The position numbers and the translations under genes were made by a program. From the IMG/VR virus record IMGVR_UViG_3300043446_004967, positions 1 to 64,000 of that record: DNA of 64,000 nt; one strand, given 5' to 3'. The notes beneath the pieces were generated by a model, which was not told where the DNA came from, ran no database searches, and worked only from the letters and a program-made list of their open reading frames with translations. Position 1 is the stretch's first letter; the number at the start of each line of letters is the position of its first letter. This document shows positions 50,542 through 57,746 of this stretch, piece by piece. This DNA comes from a virus.

Positions 50542-50753
50542 AAACGGAGAGAAAAAACAAAAACCGAAAAAAAACAGGCTGACACCCGGGAAGGGCGGGG
50601 GGTAAAATAAAAATACCAAAAAAGGCGGAAGCTCGGGCTTCTCGGACAGGCTCGACGATAATCACAAACTTATGGGAAAATGGGGACGGTCGGCTCGCCC
50701 TTAGTCCGGACCTGCCAAGGGGGTACTCCGCCCGGCGCAGCAGGGGTGGGGGC

Positions 50754-50856
50754 TACTATACTACTAGCCGAAGCGCCGTCTACTATTTACTATTTACTAT
50801 CTACTACTAGAAAAAGTCCCGTTTACTATCCGAAACCACAATTTACTATACTATTA
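50754..50856. repeat. TACTAT repeat cluster 1
   Basis: About eight copies of TACTAT, many as TTTACTAT or CTACTAT spaced 7-8 bp apart, fill the gap between 50285-50458 and 50898. The same motif fills three other gaps (near 51568-51580, 52300-52515, 55137-55405) and I did not see comparable clusters in coding regions. No gene is seen here. Confidence 0.8.
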
Positions 50857-50865
50857 GGGGAATTA

Positions 50866-50892
50866 ATAAAAGAAAAGGCCCGTTATGGGCCT
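50866..50892 (-). terminator. Terminator of the 50898 gene
   Basis: On the minus strand AGGCCC and GGGCCT pair around ATAAC, followed by TTTCTTTTATT. The stem lies at 50876-50892 on the plus numbering. Confidence 0.8.
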
Positions 50893-50897
50893 ACTCC

Positions 50898-51434
50898 TTA
50901 ATCCGTTTGCGTTACAATGTCCAGAATCTTTAACACTTGGGCTTGCGTTAATTTCCGCAATTCTAATGCACATCCAGTGTCCGGCGTGCCGGCGTATCCT
51001 TTAATAGTAATCTCCCTATCCTTACCCCCACGGGCGATAAATTCCCTCCCGACGGCCTCTAGGCCATACCGTGAGGCAATATCTGCCGCTATTGTGCGGA
51101 GGTATTCCGCCCTCTTTTGCTCTTCCTCATTTTTCTTTTTGGCGGCAATAAATGCCTCCGTGTATCCGTCTAATAGACGGCGTTTTAACTCCCGGGCAAT
51201 TTGTGCCGAGGGTTTTGTTGAAGATATATTTATACTCTTATTATCTCTTAGTATATGTGAAATCGTAGACTCAAATATTATATGTCGCCCTCTGTCGCAC
51301 GCTTCAACAATCGCGCCCTCCGCGTTCTTTATATAAAAAAGATACGCGCTCTTTGTATTTTTTTCATCTATCTCCCATCCGTCGGGAGACAATCGGTTTA
51401 AGTCTTCACATACTGATCGCAACAAAGCTCTCAT
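50898..51434 (-). CDS. Hypothetical protein, paralogue family C
   Basis: A 178-aa protein from the ATG at about 51434 (MRALLRSVCEDLNRLSPDG). It shares with the 52599-53264 product a pattern: a small beta region (YLFYIKNAEGAIVEAC), then SINISSTKPSAQIARELKRR LL, and a charged helix. It is driven by operator-promoter copy 3. Function unknown. Confidence 0.62.
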   Translation of the reverse strand: MRALLRSVCEDLNRLSPDGWEIDEKNTKSAYLFYIKNAEGAIVEACDRGRHIIFESTISHILRDNKSINISSTKPSAQIARELKRRLLDGYTEAFIAAKKKNEEEQKRAEYLRTIAADIASRYGLEAVGREFIARGGKDREITIKGYAGTPDTGCALELRKLTQAQVLKILDIVTQTD

Positions 51435-51466
51435 TGTCTTATCCCCTTTTTTTTCTGATACCTCGA

Positions 51467-51499
51467 ATATATTCCCTTTTTCGTCTCTTGTCAAGAGAC
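51467..51499 (-). promoter_or_regulatory. Operator-promoter copy 3 (minus)
   Basis: TTGACA with the full palindrome GTCTCTTGTCAAGAGAC and a -10 TATATT, same layout as copy 1 (coordinates plus or minus one base). It drives the 51434 gene. Confidence 0.82.
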
Positions 51500-51593
51500 A
51501 AAAATGGGGAATCTTGCAAAAAATTGCAGGAGTAAACTACTACAATAGGCTATAATAGGGCACAAATTACTATACTATCCATACACATGCTAA

Positions 51594-51616
51594 AAGAAAA
51601 GGCGCGTTAAGCGCCT
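51594..51616 (-). terminator. Terminator of the 51622 gene
   Basis: On the minus strand AGGCGC and GCGCCT pair around TTAAC, followed by TTTCTTTTA. It has the same architecture as the 50866-50892 terminator. Confidence 0.8.
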
Positions 51617-51621
51617 TTCCC

Positions 51622-52179
51622 TTAATCCCGGAAAATCATCTCGTATCCGGGCGTTGGCTCGTTAGCTTCCTCTACCAAGCTAAACCCGTTATCAAACACG
51701 GCCCGAAACACTGGTTTATAAGCTATTCCCGGGTAATAACTGACGTACCCTGTATGTTCTACCCGAATGACGTGCAGAAAAGTGTTACCTTTTTTGTCAA
51801 AGATTTTATCCCCCACGCGAAAGCGTGGTTGCATCCGCTCAAGTAATAACATACTCCGGGCTAACGCGTGAAATTTTGTCCCTGTTTGTACAATACGTGC
51901 GTCTCGCTCGCTGCATTTAAGTACATGTTGCTGTATCTCGTAAACAGCGCGTTGACACTCTCCCACAGTAGCGGAAGCTACTTTAGCCATTTTCCCTATG
52001 ACAGGCTCGAAGGCGATAGCGATAAACCTATCAACGCGCCACCAAAGGCGCTTTGCTTCTTCGTATTCTTCCGCATGGGTATCTTCCGTGCGAAAAAGAT
52101 GCTCCATCATTAATAATCCTTCCAAAAAAGGAGAAAGTGTCTGAAGCTCTCGTTTTATTTTTTCTCTATTGTTAGTCAT
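51622..52179 (-). CDS. Hypothetical protein
   Basis: A 185-aa protein from ATG 52179 (MTNNREKIKRELQTLSPFL). A helical N-terminal part (HAEEYEEAKRLWWRVDRFIA) precedes a small beta domain (RFRVGDKIFDKKGNTFLHVI), which resembles a short SH3-like barrel. It is driven by operator-promoter copy 4. Function unknown. Confidence 0.6.
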   Translation of the reverse strand: MTNNREKIKRELQTLSPFLEGLLMMEHLFRTEDTHAEEYEEAKRLWWRVDRFIAIAFEPVIGKMAKVASATVGECQRAVYEIQQHVLKCSERDARIVQTGTKFHALARSMLLLERMQPRFRVGDKIFDKKGNTFLHVIRVEHTGYVSYYPGIAYKPVFRAVFDNGFSLVEEANEPTPGYEMIFRD

Positions 52180-52210
52180 TGTCTTATCTCCTTTTTCTTT
52201 CGATACCCCG

Positions 52211-52244
52211 AATATATTCCCTATTTCGTCTCTTGTCAAGGGAC
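52211..52244 (-). promoter_or_regulatory. Operator-promoter copy 4 (minus)
   Basis: TTGACA (52239-52234), 17 bp, TATATT (52216-52211). The palindrome GTCTCTTGTCAAGGGAC (52228-52244) has one mismatch. It drives the 52179 gene. Confidence 0.8.
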
Positions 52245-52255
52245 AAAATAGGGAA

Positions 52256-52515
52256 TCTTGCAAAAAATTGCAGGAGTAAATTACTACAAAGCACTACACT
52301 ATACCGCCCGCCAACCACGTTAAATTTACTATACTATTCGTCACTTACGTTACTAGCCGACACTATGGCTATGTATAATTTACTATACTATCCTGCCGAT
52401 TACTATACAAAAATCTACTATAAAGTAACTCAATAAACCGCCTACTATTTACTATCTACTATTCCCGTTTACTATTTACTATCTACTATTTGCTAGCTAA
52501 ACCTACTATACTATT
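52256..52515. repeat. TACTAT repeat cluster with one TTGCA palindrome
   Basis: A TTGCAAAAAATTGCA palindrome at about 52259-52273 is followed by about 14 TACTAT copies up to 52515, often as TTTACTATCTACTATT. No gene is seen between 52180 and 52598. A 7-bp hairpin (GTAGCCC-CTGC-GGGCTAC) follows near 52586-52603. Confidence 0.8.
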
Positions 52516-52598
52516 AGCCAAGCCGAAAAGAGCCAAGGAAGGCCAAGGAGCGCGTCCCCTAGCCTTCCGCTACCCGTGTAGCCTGTAGCCCCTGCGGG

Positions 52599-53264
52599 CT
52601 ACGCTACGAGCCTAATATTGGCCTTAGCGGCGGCTTCCAACCTGCCCGCTCGTAAAAATTGTAACACTGCCGTCGATTCCTCAACAGTTAAGTCTGTTAG
52701 GGTTAAACTCACCTCCGCAGGGGAATCCTTATCCGCGTTAACCTCAATAGTTGCAGGTACTCCCGGGATAAAAGCCCTGCGTTCCGGGGAAGGCTTGTAC
52801 CGGCAGTCCACCGCATAAGTATGAATCTTTTTCGTATAGCTATTTACGGGGTTCCCCGTTAGCGCGGTAAACTTGGCGTAAGCCTCGTTCACAACTTGCT
52901 CCCGCCGCGCGTTAGCGTCGCAGCTGGCTTTAGCTTGTTTAAACCAAGCTAAATATTCCGGTAATAACCGGCGGGAAATTTCCGACGCTACCGCCTTAGC
53001 GTCGCGATCATACCCCACGTTAATGCTTTTCGTAGGGTTGCCACCCAAATAATCTTTTGGGACACATCCGGATATCCGCCAAGGCTTCCCGAAGCGGTAT
53101 GAAATAAATAGTTCCGCCCCTTCGGGACTAATCAACGTCCCCCGTAAAAGCCAGTCCACAAACGGCGTTTCACCCGGCCTCCAGCCGGACCCCAAAGCGT
53201 TGCAAACATTCTGTAATTTTGTTTTAAACTCGCAAAACGTCTCTGCGTCGAAAGAGTCTTTCAT
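52599..53264 (-). CDS. Hypothetical protein, paralogue family C
   Basis: A 221-aa protein starting MKDSFDAETFCEFKTKLQN. Family C elements: AELFISYRFGKPW, then KSINVGYDRDAKAVASEISR and a charged helix. A C-terminal beta segment (AEVSLTLTDLTVEESTAV) is shared in style with the 50898 product (LELRKLTQAQVLKIL). Driven by operator-promoter copy 5. Function unknown. Confidence 0.62.
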   Translation of the reverse strand: MKDSFDAETFCEFKTKLQNVCNALGSGWRPGETPFVDWLLRGTLISPEGAELFISYRFGKPWRISGCVPKDYLGGNPTKSINVGYDRDAKAVASEISRRLLPEYLAWFKQAKASCDANARREQVVNEAYAKFTALTGNPVNSYTKKIHTYAVDCRYKPSPERRAFIPGVPATIEVNADKDSPAEVSLTLTDLTVEESTAVLQFLRAGRLEAAAKANIRLVA

Positions 53265-53296
53265 GCCGGTCTCTCCTTTGTTTGTCTGGTAATCCG

Positions 53297-53332
53297 AATA
53301 TATCCCTTTTAGTGTCTCTTGTCAAGGGACAC
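53297..53332 (-). promoter_or_regulatory. Operator-promoter copy 5 (minus)
   Basis: TTGACA (53325-53320), 17 bp, TATATT (53302-53297). The palindrome extends to GTGTC...GACAC (53312-53332) with one internal mismatch. It drives the 53264 gene. Confidence 0.8.
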
Positions 53333-53338
53333 TTTGCC

Positions 53339-53818
53339 CTATTTATACCAATAATACCCGCAGTCTACGTCCGCGTCCACGACATCAGGTGCTCCCTCCG
53401 CTCCGGCGGCTTTTGCCGTCAATAGCTCATTCGCAAGGCGCACCAATTCAGCGCGGTGACTCGCCGCCTCTGCGTGTGCCCCCCACCATAGACCTAACTT
53501 CTCCAGTTCTGCGGGCAGAACGGCCACGTAAGGGCGGATAAGCTGGAAGAACATCCAACTAAGGGTGCCACGCGCATCGCCTACGGCGCGGCTAAATGCT
53601 ACTTCAAAAGCCCACGAGATTGTCGGCATCCCAAAGCTTTTTACGTAAAAACGGTCTAAGACCCCCTCAAGCAGGGGCAGGCACGCCTTAACCATTTGGG
53701 CTATGCCGTACTCTTTCTTTACGGCAGGCGGTAAGATTCGCATTGCCAATATGCAGTGCGCGTGCAGAATAGCGCAATTCCGCGCCATATCATGGAAATT
53801 GTCCCGAAAATCCGTCAT
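53339..53818 (-). CDS. Hypothetical helical protein
   Basis: A 159-aa protein starting MTDFRDNFHDMARNCAILH. It is helical with aromatic segments (GTLSWMFFQLIRPYVAVLP) and a late VDADVDCGYYWYK. No operator-promoter lies directly upstream, so it is probably read from copy 6. Function unknown. Confidence 0.6.
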   Translation of the reverse strand: MTDFRDNFHDMARNCAILHAHCILAMRILPPAVKKEYGIAQMVKACLPLLEGVLDRFYVKSFGMPTISWAFEVAFSRAVGDARGTLSWMFFQLIRPYVAVLPAELEKLGLWWGAHAEAASHRAELVRLANELLTAKAAGAEGAPDVVDADVDCGYYWYK

Positions 53819-53859
53819 AAAATAACTTACCCTTTTATTAGTATTGTCACAAAGGTTCC

Positions 53860-53915
53860 CCCCGGAAAAATAATTTTCGAGGGAATCAAGTTAGTTTCCC
53901 GCAATTATTTGCAGT
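53860..53915. repeat. CCGGAAAAATAATTTTCG element plus TTGCA palindrome (copy 1)
   Basis: CCGGAAAAATAATTTTCGAG at about 53861-53882, then GCAATTATTTGCA at about 53899-53911. The same pair recurs near 54488-54541. Related CCGGAAAAAT elements occur near 55095, 55952, 55983, 56124 and 56232. It lies between two minus-strand genes. Confidence 0.75.
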
Positions 53916-54357
53916 AAGCGGGGAGCCGCCCGTTAATCGGGCGATACGCGTGAATTAGTTGATAAAAGAAGTCATCTTCCGCGAGGTCGAAAACCCCCCG
54001 CAGATGAGACGGGGTTTGCGCCGGATAAGGCGCGTCGTTAATTAACCGCGCCGAACGATACGGCCTAACCTTTCTACGCCCCGCCACCGGCACGAGGCCG
54101 ATACGTACAGCTTCGCCGGTGAGGCTGACGCCATACCCGGCCGCCCGAATAACCTCCGCCTCCCTGCGGAAAATTTCCCGCACGATACGCGCGGGCCTTA
54201 GGGCAGGAGAACGCCCCGTTAACTCAAGATAGATACTTCCCCATACGGGGAGGCGAGCCTCCACCGCCGAAAGTCTAAAGGTGCGCTGCCGATTCAAGCA
54301 GCGCAGATATTCCCAATAGGATTTCTCCTTCTTTTCATTATCAGATGATAAAGACAT
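53905..54357 (-). CDS. Hypothetical basic protein
   Basis: A 150-aa protein from ATG 54357 (MSLSSDNEKKEKSYWEYLRC). It is Arg-rich (LRPARIVREIFRREAEVIRA, RRKVRPYRSARL). Possible nucleic-acid binding. Driven by operator-promoter copy 6. Confidence 0.6.
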   Translation of the reverse strand: MSLSSDNEKKEKSYWEYLRCLNRQRTFRLSAVEARLPVWGSIYLELTGRSPALRPARIVREIFRREAEVIRAAGYGVSLTGEAVRIGLVPVAGRRKVRPYRSARLINDAPYPAQTPSHLRGVFDLAEDDFFYQLIHAYRPINGRLPAYCK

Positions 54358-54384
54358 TTTATCTCCCTTTTTTCTGATAACCCG

Positions 54385-54418
54385 AATATATTCCCTTTTT
54401 CGTCTCTTGTCAAGAGAC
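54385..54418 (-). promoter_or_regulatory. Operator-promoter copy 6 (minus)
   Basis: TTGACA (54413-54408), 17 bp, TATATT (54390-54385), with a perfect palindrome at 54402-54418. It drives the 54357 gene. Confidence 0.82.
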
Positions 54419-54543
54419 AATTAGCCTACCGGAACCAGTAGGCGAGACTACCCTCTTTCTTACGTAAGGTTGTTACAGACGTCCCCCCCCCCGGAAAAAT
54501 AATTTTCGAGGGAATAAGGTGCGCGCTGCAATTATTGCAGAGC

Positions 54544-54939
54544 TTACCCAATATACTCCCACCCCAGCCAAAAATGGGCGCAGTCATCCGCTAGCGGACT
54601 CTCGGAATAATTCAACTTGATTCCGCACGCCTTAAACAGCGCCCGACGTCGGGCGTGCAAGGTGTAGTGTGACTCCGGGTATATGATCACAATGTCATGA
54701 TATGCCGGGGCGCAGTCGTCACGGTGGCACTGCGCCACCTTTGCCGTTAAGTGAAAAATAGTTACAGGGGCCTCCTGTAACGAGTCCGTGAAGTCAAATT
54801 TGACTTCAATCCTAGGGACCAGCGAACCCGCTTGGCCCACGCTGCCGAAAGAGAGCGTGGCCGCACGCCCCCCAAAAACGGGAGTTAGGCGAAGATGCTC
54901 CTCGCCAAAAATAAACCGCCCTGCGTCGATCCCCGGCAT
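54544..54939 (-). CDS. Hypothetical beta-rich protein
   Basis: A 131-aa protein from ATG 54939 (MPGIDAGRFIFGEEHLRLT). Alternating strands (GRAATLSFGSVGQ, PRIEVKFDFTD, DIVIIYPESHYTL) suggest a beta sandwich. It is driven by operator-promoter copy 7. Function unknown. Confidence 0.6.
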   Translation of the reverse strand: MPGIDAGRFIFGEEHLRLTPVFGGRAATLSFGSVGQAGSLVPRIEVKFDFTDSLQEAPVTIFHLTAKVAQCHRDDCAPAYHDIVIIYPESHYTLHARRRALFKACGIKLNYSESPLADDCAHFWLGWEYIG

Positions 54940-54979
54940 ATTGTACCTACCTGCTAATGTTTGTTTGTCTGGTAACCCG

Positions 54980-55012
54980 AATCTACCTTTTATCGTGTCT
55001 CCCGTCAAGAGA
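54980..55012 (-). promoter_or_regulatory. Operator-promoter copy 7 (minus, variant)
   Basis: TTGACG (55008-55003), 17 bp, TAGATT (54985-54980). The palindrome is partly decayed (GTCTCCCGTCAAGAGAC). It drives the 54939 gene. Confidence 0.72.
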
Positions 55013-55411
55013 CAAAATAAAAAACCCTCAAAAAAAATGCGGGCGAAGAAACGCGAAGGGTATACTCATAGTAAGTCAGTGATAGTTGGACCCCGGAAAA
55101 ATAATTTCCGCCGAAACGGCCGCCCCCGGATAAATAATTTCTACTATACTATCGTACAATACCACGTAATAAAATACCCGCCGACCCGCCGCAAGTTCTT
55201 GCAATATAACCTGCTATAAGACACCTTCGCATCCCGCAATGTAATTTACTATACTACCCCATAATGGGCGACAACCGCCCCTAACCCGATTTACTATCTA
55301 CTATCCGTAAAACCAATTTACTATCTACTATTTGAAAATCCCGTCTACTATTTGGAAATAAAATACCGTCTACTATCACGCAATCCAATTTACTATCTAC
55401 TATTTGGGGCC

Positions 55412-55675
55412 GCAAATTCTTGCAGAAAATAGGGAAAAAGGGCTGCAATAACTTGCAAAAAATGCTTAGATAAAGGCCCGGCTAAGGTAAGATTGGCCTT
55501 TCTGCAAGAAATTGCAGGCACAAAAAAGGGCAAAAAAAGGGGCAAAACAGAGCTGCAATAACTTGCAAAAAATAGGAAAAGCGGGCAAGATGAGGCTCTG
55601 CAAATTCTTGCAGGACCGCAAAACAAGGCAAAAAGGGCCGCAATTTCTTGCAGAAAAGGGCCGCAATAACTTGCA
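55412..55675. repeat. Iteron-like cluster of TGCAA-N4-TTGCA palindromes
   Basis: Seven copies in 264 bp: 55412-55424, 55444-55457, 55503-55516, 55554-55567, 55599-55612, 55640-55652 and 55663-55675. Two spacer types occur: TGCAATAACTTGCA and TGCAAGAAATTGCA/TGCAAATTCTTGCA. Single copies are found elsewhere between 50.4 and 56.2 kb (for example near 50472, 51515, 52259, 54529, 55192). Candidate initiator-binding iterons. Confidence 0.85.
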
Positions 55676-56264
55676 AAAAATACCCAAAACAGCCCTTTTG
55701 ATGACCTTCTCCCCGATAGGAGAATCCGCTAAACCCCCTTTTGATGACCTCCGCTCCGATAGGCGAAAACGCCCCGGTACCCCCAAAACAGGCGAAAACA
55801 GGCCCAAAAGTGCCAAAACTAGGGCAGATTGAGCGAATCTGCTATGGTTTTGGGTCGGATTTGGGTCGAATTTACCCCCGATTTACCCCGAATATTCCGT
55901 CTAAAGATAACTTCTCTCTTAGTAGGTATCTTGGGTATCTTGGTTGTAGTTGGACCCCGGAAAAATAATTTTCGTTTTGTTGGCCCGGAAAAATTGCCGT
56001 TTATTGCCGTTTATTGCCGTTTATTGCATGTTATTGCAAGAACGCGCAGGGGATCCAAAAGGGATTGAGAAGGTATTGAGGGAGAGGGGTATAGGTAACG
56101 TAGGGTATCTAGGGGAAGTGTGGCCCCGGAAAAATAATTTCGTAAAAGAACCCCGCAATAATATGCAGTAGTAGGTAATAACGTGAAGTACGGGAGGAGG
56201 TAACGGACGGGTATAGGTAGGGGAAGTGTGGCCCCGGAAAAATTAAACGCAAAATATTGCGGAT

Positions 56265-56307
56265 ACAAAAAAGCCCCGACACCGATCGACGATACCGAGG
56301 CTTTCAA
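56265..56307 (-). terminator. Terminator of the micro-membrane operon
   Basis: On the minus strand AAAGCC...GGGCTTTTTT forms the base of an imperfect hairpin with TCGGTATCG/TCGGTGTCG inside. It lies 22 bp after the stop of the 56329-56490 gene. Confidence 0.65.
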
Positions 56308-56328
56308 AATAACGGGAACCCGGCCCCC

Positions 56329-56490
56329 CTACCTCCCCTTAGGAAACGGAGGAAATTGCAAATCATGCAGACGCGACACTTTCGCGTCAACCCGCCTTAT
56401 CGCCCAAAAAAGCATTAACCAATTTAGAAAATTTAATAAATCGGCGTAATGGGTAAAGAACGCCGCTACGTCTTTTAATAAATCAGCCAT
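56329..56490 (-). CDS. Small membrane protein (53 aa)
   Basis: From ATG 56490 (MADLLKDVAAFFTHYADLLN). The segment FLNWLMLFWAIRRVD spans a membrane or is strongly amphipathic; a basic, Pro-rich tail follows. It starts four bases after the previous mini-gene. Part of a chain of very small membrane genes. Confidence 0.6.
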   Translation of the reverse strand: MADLLKDVAAFFTHYADLLNFLNWLMLFWAIRRVDAKVSRLHDLQFPPFPKGR

Positions 56491-56493
56491 GCT

Positions 56494-56586
56494 TTACAAG
56501 CCCTCAAAGTAAAAATGTAAAATATACACAGTAATGCTAATCAGCATTACCAAAATAACCCCTGCCTCCGGAGTCATTAAAAACAT
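56494..56586 (-). CDS. Membrane mini-protein (30 aa)
   Basis: From ATG 56586, whose first A is the last base of the previous stop (TAATG), so translation is coupled. The product MFLMTPEAGVILVMLISITV continues YILHFYFEGL: one hydrophobic helix. Candidate holin-like or toxin-like peptide. Confidence 0.58.
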   Translation of the reverse strand: MFLMTPEAGVILVMLISITVYILHFYFEGL

Positions 56587-56870
56587 TATAACAGCATCCC
56601 CCAAAAAAAGTCAAAGGCCACATGCCTTCGGTACATCGGACCCTTCTTTACCTCCGCCGTACCCTTGAAAAACGTGAGAAGCGGCGCCGCTTTGGTATCC
56701 TCCCCTAAATAAACCCGAGTCTCCGAGGACTCATCCATAATCGCCGCGACCCGTGTAAAATAGGGCACCGCCTCAGACACAAATGAGCCGCGCCTAAACA
56801 CAACGCCCGTATCATGAGCCTGTCCGTTACGGTCGTAGGTGCGCCACAGGTAAGAAATATACTCTCTCAT
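56586..56870 (-). CDS. Hypothetical protein in micro-membrane operon
   Basis: A 94-aa protein starting MREYISYLWRTYDRNGQAH. A small alpha/beta domain (TGVVFRRGSFVSEAVPYF) ends in a hydrophobic FDFFWGMLL. It is coupled to the next mini-gene through TAATG. Function unknown. Confidence 0.62.
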   Translation of the reverse strand: MREYISYLWRTYDRNGQAHDTGVVFRRGSFVSEAVPYFTRVAAIMDESSETRVYLGEDTKAAPLLTFFKGTAEVKKGPMYRRHVAFDFFWGMLL

Positions 56871-56879
56871 ATACCCGCC

Positions 56880-56960
56880 TTAGTCCCCAGAAGACGTTAT
56901 CACTAACGCGCCTAATACCAAAAACGGCACAAAAACAATCAAAATCTTTACCGTTTCCAT
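56880..56960 (-). CDS. Membrane mini-protein (26 aa)
   Basis: From ATG 56960: METVKILIVFVPFLVLGALV then ITSSGD. It is a single membrane helix with a short polar tail, seven bases downstream of the 18-aa gene. Confidence 0.55.
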   Translation of the reverse strand: METVKILIVFVPFLVLGALVITSSGD

Positions 56961-56966
56961 AAAAAG

Positions 56967-57023
56967 CTACCCCTTCCATAAAATTTTAATAAACACACAT
57001 AGGAAACCTAAGAAAGGCAGCAT
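56967..57023 (-). CDS. Membrane mini-protein (18 aa)
   Basis: From ATG 57023 with an AGAGG site: MLPFLGFLCVFIKILWKG. It is the first gene after operator-promoter copy 8. An alternative longer product from an upstream GTG near 57162 would end in the same sequence. Confidence 0.45.
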   Translation of the reverse strand: MLPFLGFLCVFIKILWKG

Positions 57024-57198
57024 TCTAACCTCTTTTATTGTTAAAAGATTAATTAAAAGACTAGGCAACCTCAGAGCACGTACCACACTGGCATAGGCCC
57101 TGCCCGTCAAAACGGAACTGGGCGAAACGCCCGCCTCTACACGGGCGCCCGCTGAGGTATACAGCACGGCAGCCTCTTTTTCGTCGGCTAATACCCCA

Positions 57199-57227
57199 AA
57201 ACTACACCTTTTAGTGTCGCTTGTCGA
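57199..57227 (-). promoter_or_regulatory. Operator-promoter copy 8 (minus, variant)
   Basis: TCGACA (57227-57222), 17 bp, TAGTTT (57204-57199), inside a partly conserved palindrome (GTGTCGCTTGTCGAGGGAC). It would drive the chain of membrane mini-genes 57023-56329. Confidence 0.62.
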
Positions 57228-57327
57228 GGGACAAAACAACGCACCCCTAAAAGAAACTGTGGTCAATCTGCTACGGTTTTTTGCCGCGAGGGGTAGCGGC
57301 CACACACATACCCGCCAAGGTGGCCGC

Positions 57328-57735
57328 TCATTTTCGCGCAATTTCTGAGGACAAGGGGTTAACTGCAACCCCTTGTCGGAGCACTTCGTAGTGAAGATGA
57401 GGCCCCGTGGAATATCCCGTAGACCCTACGTAACCAATTATCGCCCCTCGCGTCACGGACGCCCCCGGCCTAACGCCATCAGCAAAACGGGATAAGTGCG
57501 CGTAACGAGTAGCTAAGCCCGCAGCGTGACGTAGCGTAACCATATTCCCGTAGCCGCCACGCCTTCCCGCAGACTTTACCACGCCGTCCCCCGTCGCATA
57601 TACGGGCGTCCCCAAAGGGGCGGCAAAATCCACGCCCTTATGCATACGAGAGCACTTAGCAATAGGATGACGCCGGCGTCCGAATCGAGAAGTAATCCGG
57701 GCGTGTTTAATAGGCAGCCCCAACGAAGGGCACAC
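57328..57735 (-). CDS. M23 (LytM) peptidoglycan endopeptidase
   Basis: A 135-aa protein with GTG start at 57735, overlapping no gene but 11 bp from the previous stop. The M23 pattern is complete: CSRMHKGVDFAAPLGTPVYA (first zinc ligands His and Asp), GYGNMVTLRH, THYAHL-like TRYAHLSRF, and GPHLHYEV (HxH). The reaction is cleavage of peptide cross-links in the cell wall, as an endolysin or virion lysin. No signal peptide is seen, so export would need a holin. An 8-bp inverted repeat (57296-57303 / 57320-57327) follows the stop. Confidence 0.88.
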   Translation of the reverse strand: MCPSLGLPIKHARITSRFGRRRHPIAKCSRMHKGVDFAAPLGTPVYATGDGVVKSAGRRGGYGNMVTLRHAAGLATRYAHLSRFADGVRPGASVTRGAIIGYVGSTGYSTGPHLHYEVLRQGVAVNPLSSEIARK

Positions 57736-57746
57736 GGCGCCCCCGG

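Larger units (their letters stand above)
55013..56328. other. 1.3-kb non-coding, repeat-dense region
   Basis: I see no credible gene here. From left to right it holds CCGGAAAAATAATTT-type elements (near 55095 and 55130), TACTAT repeats (55137-55405), a dense cluster of TGCAA/TTGCA palindromes (55412-55675), a duplicated CCCTTTTGATGACCT (about 55693 and 55738), three tandem GCCGTTTATT units (about 55993-56022) and further CCGGAAAAAT elements (55952-56245). The composition resembles plasmid or phage replication origins. Confidence 0.7.

Noticed and set aside
55393-55832. Overlapping frames on both strands in the iteron region
   Set aside because: They consist of translations of the TTGCA repeats and lack start signals; three frames are open at once because of the repeats.
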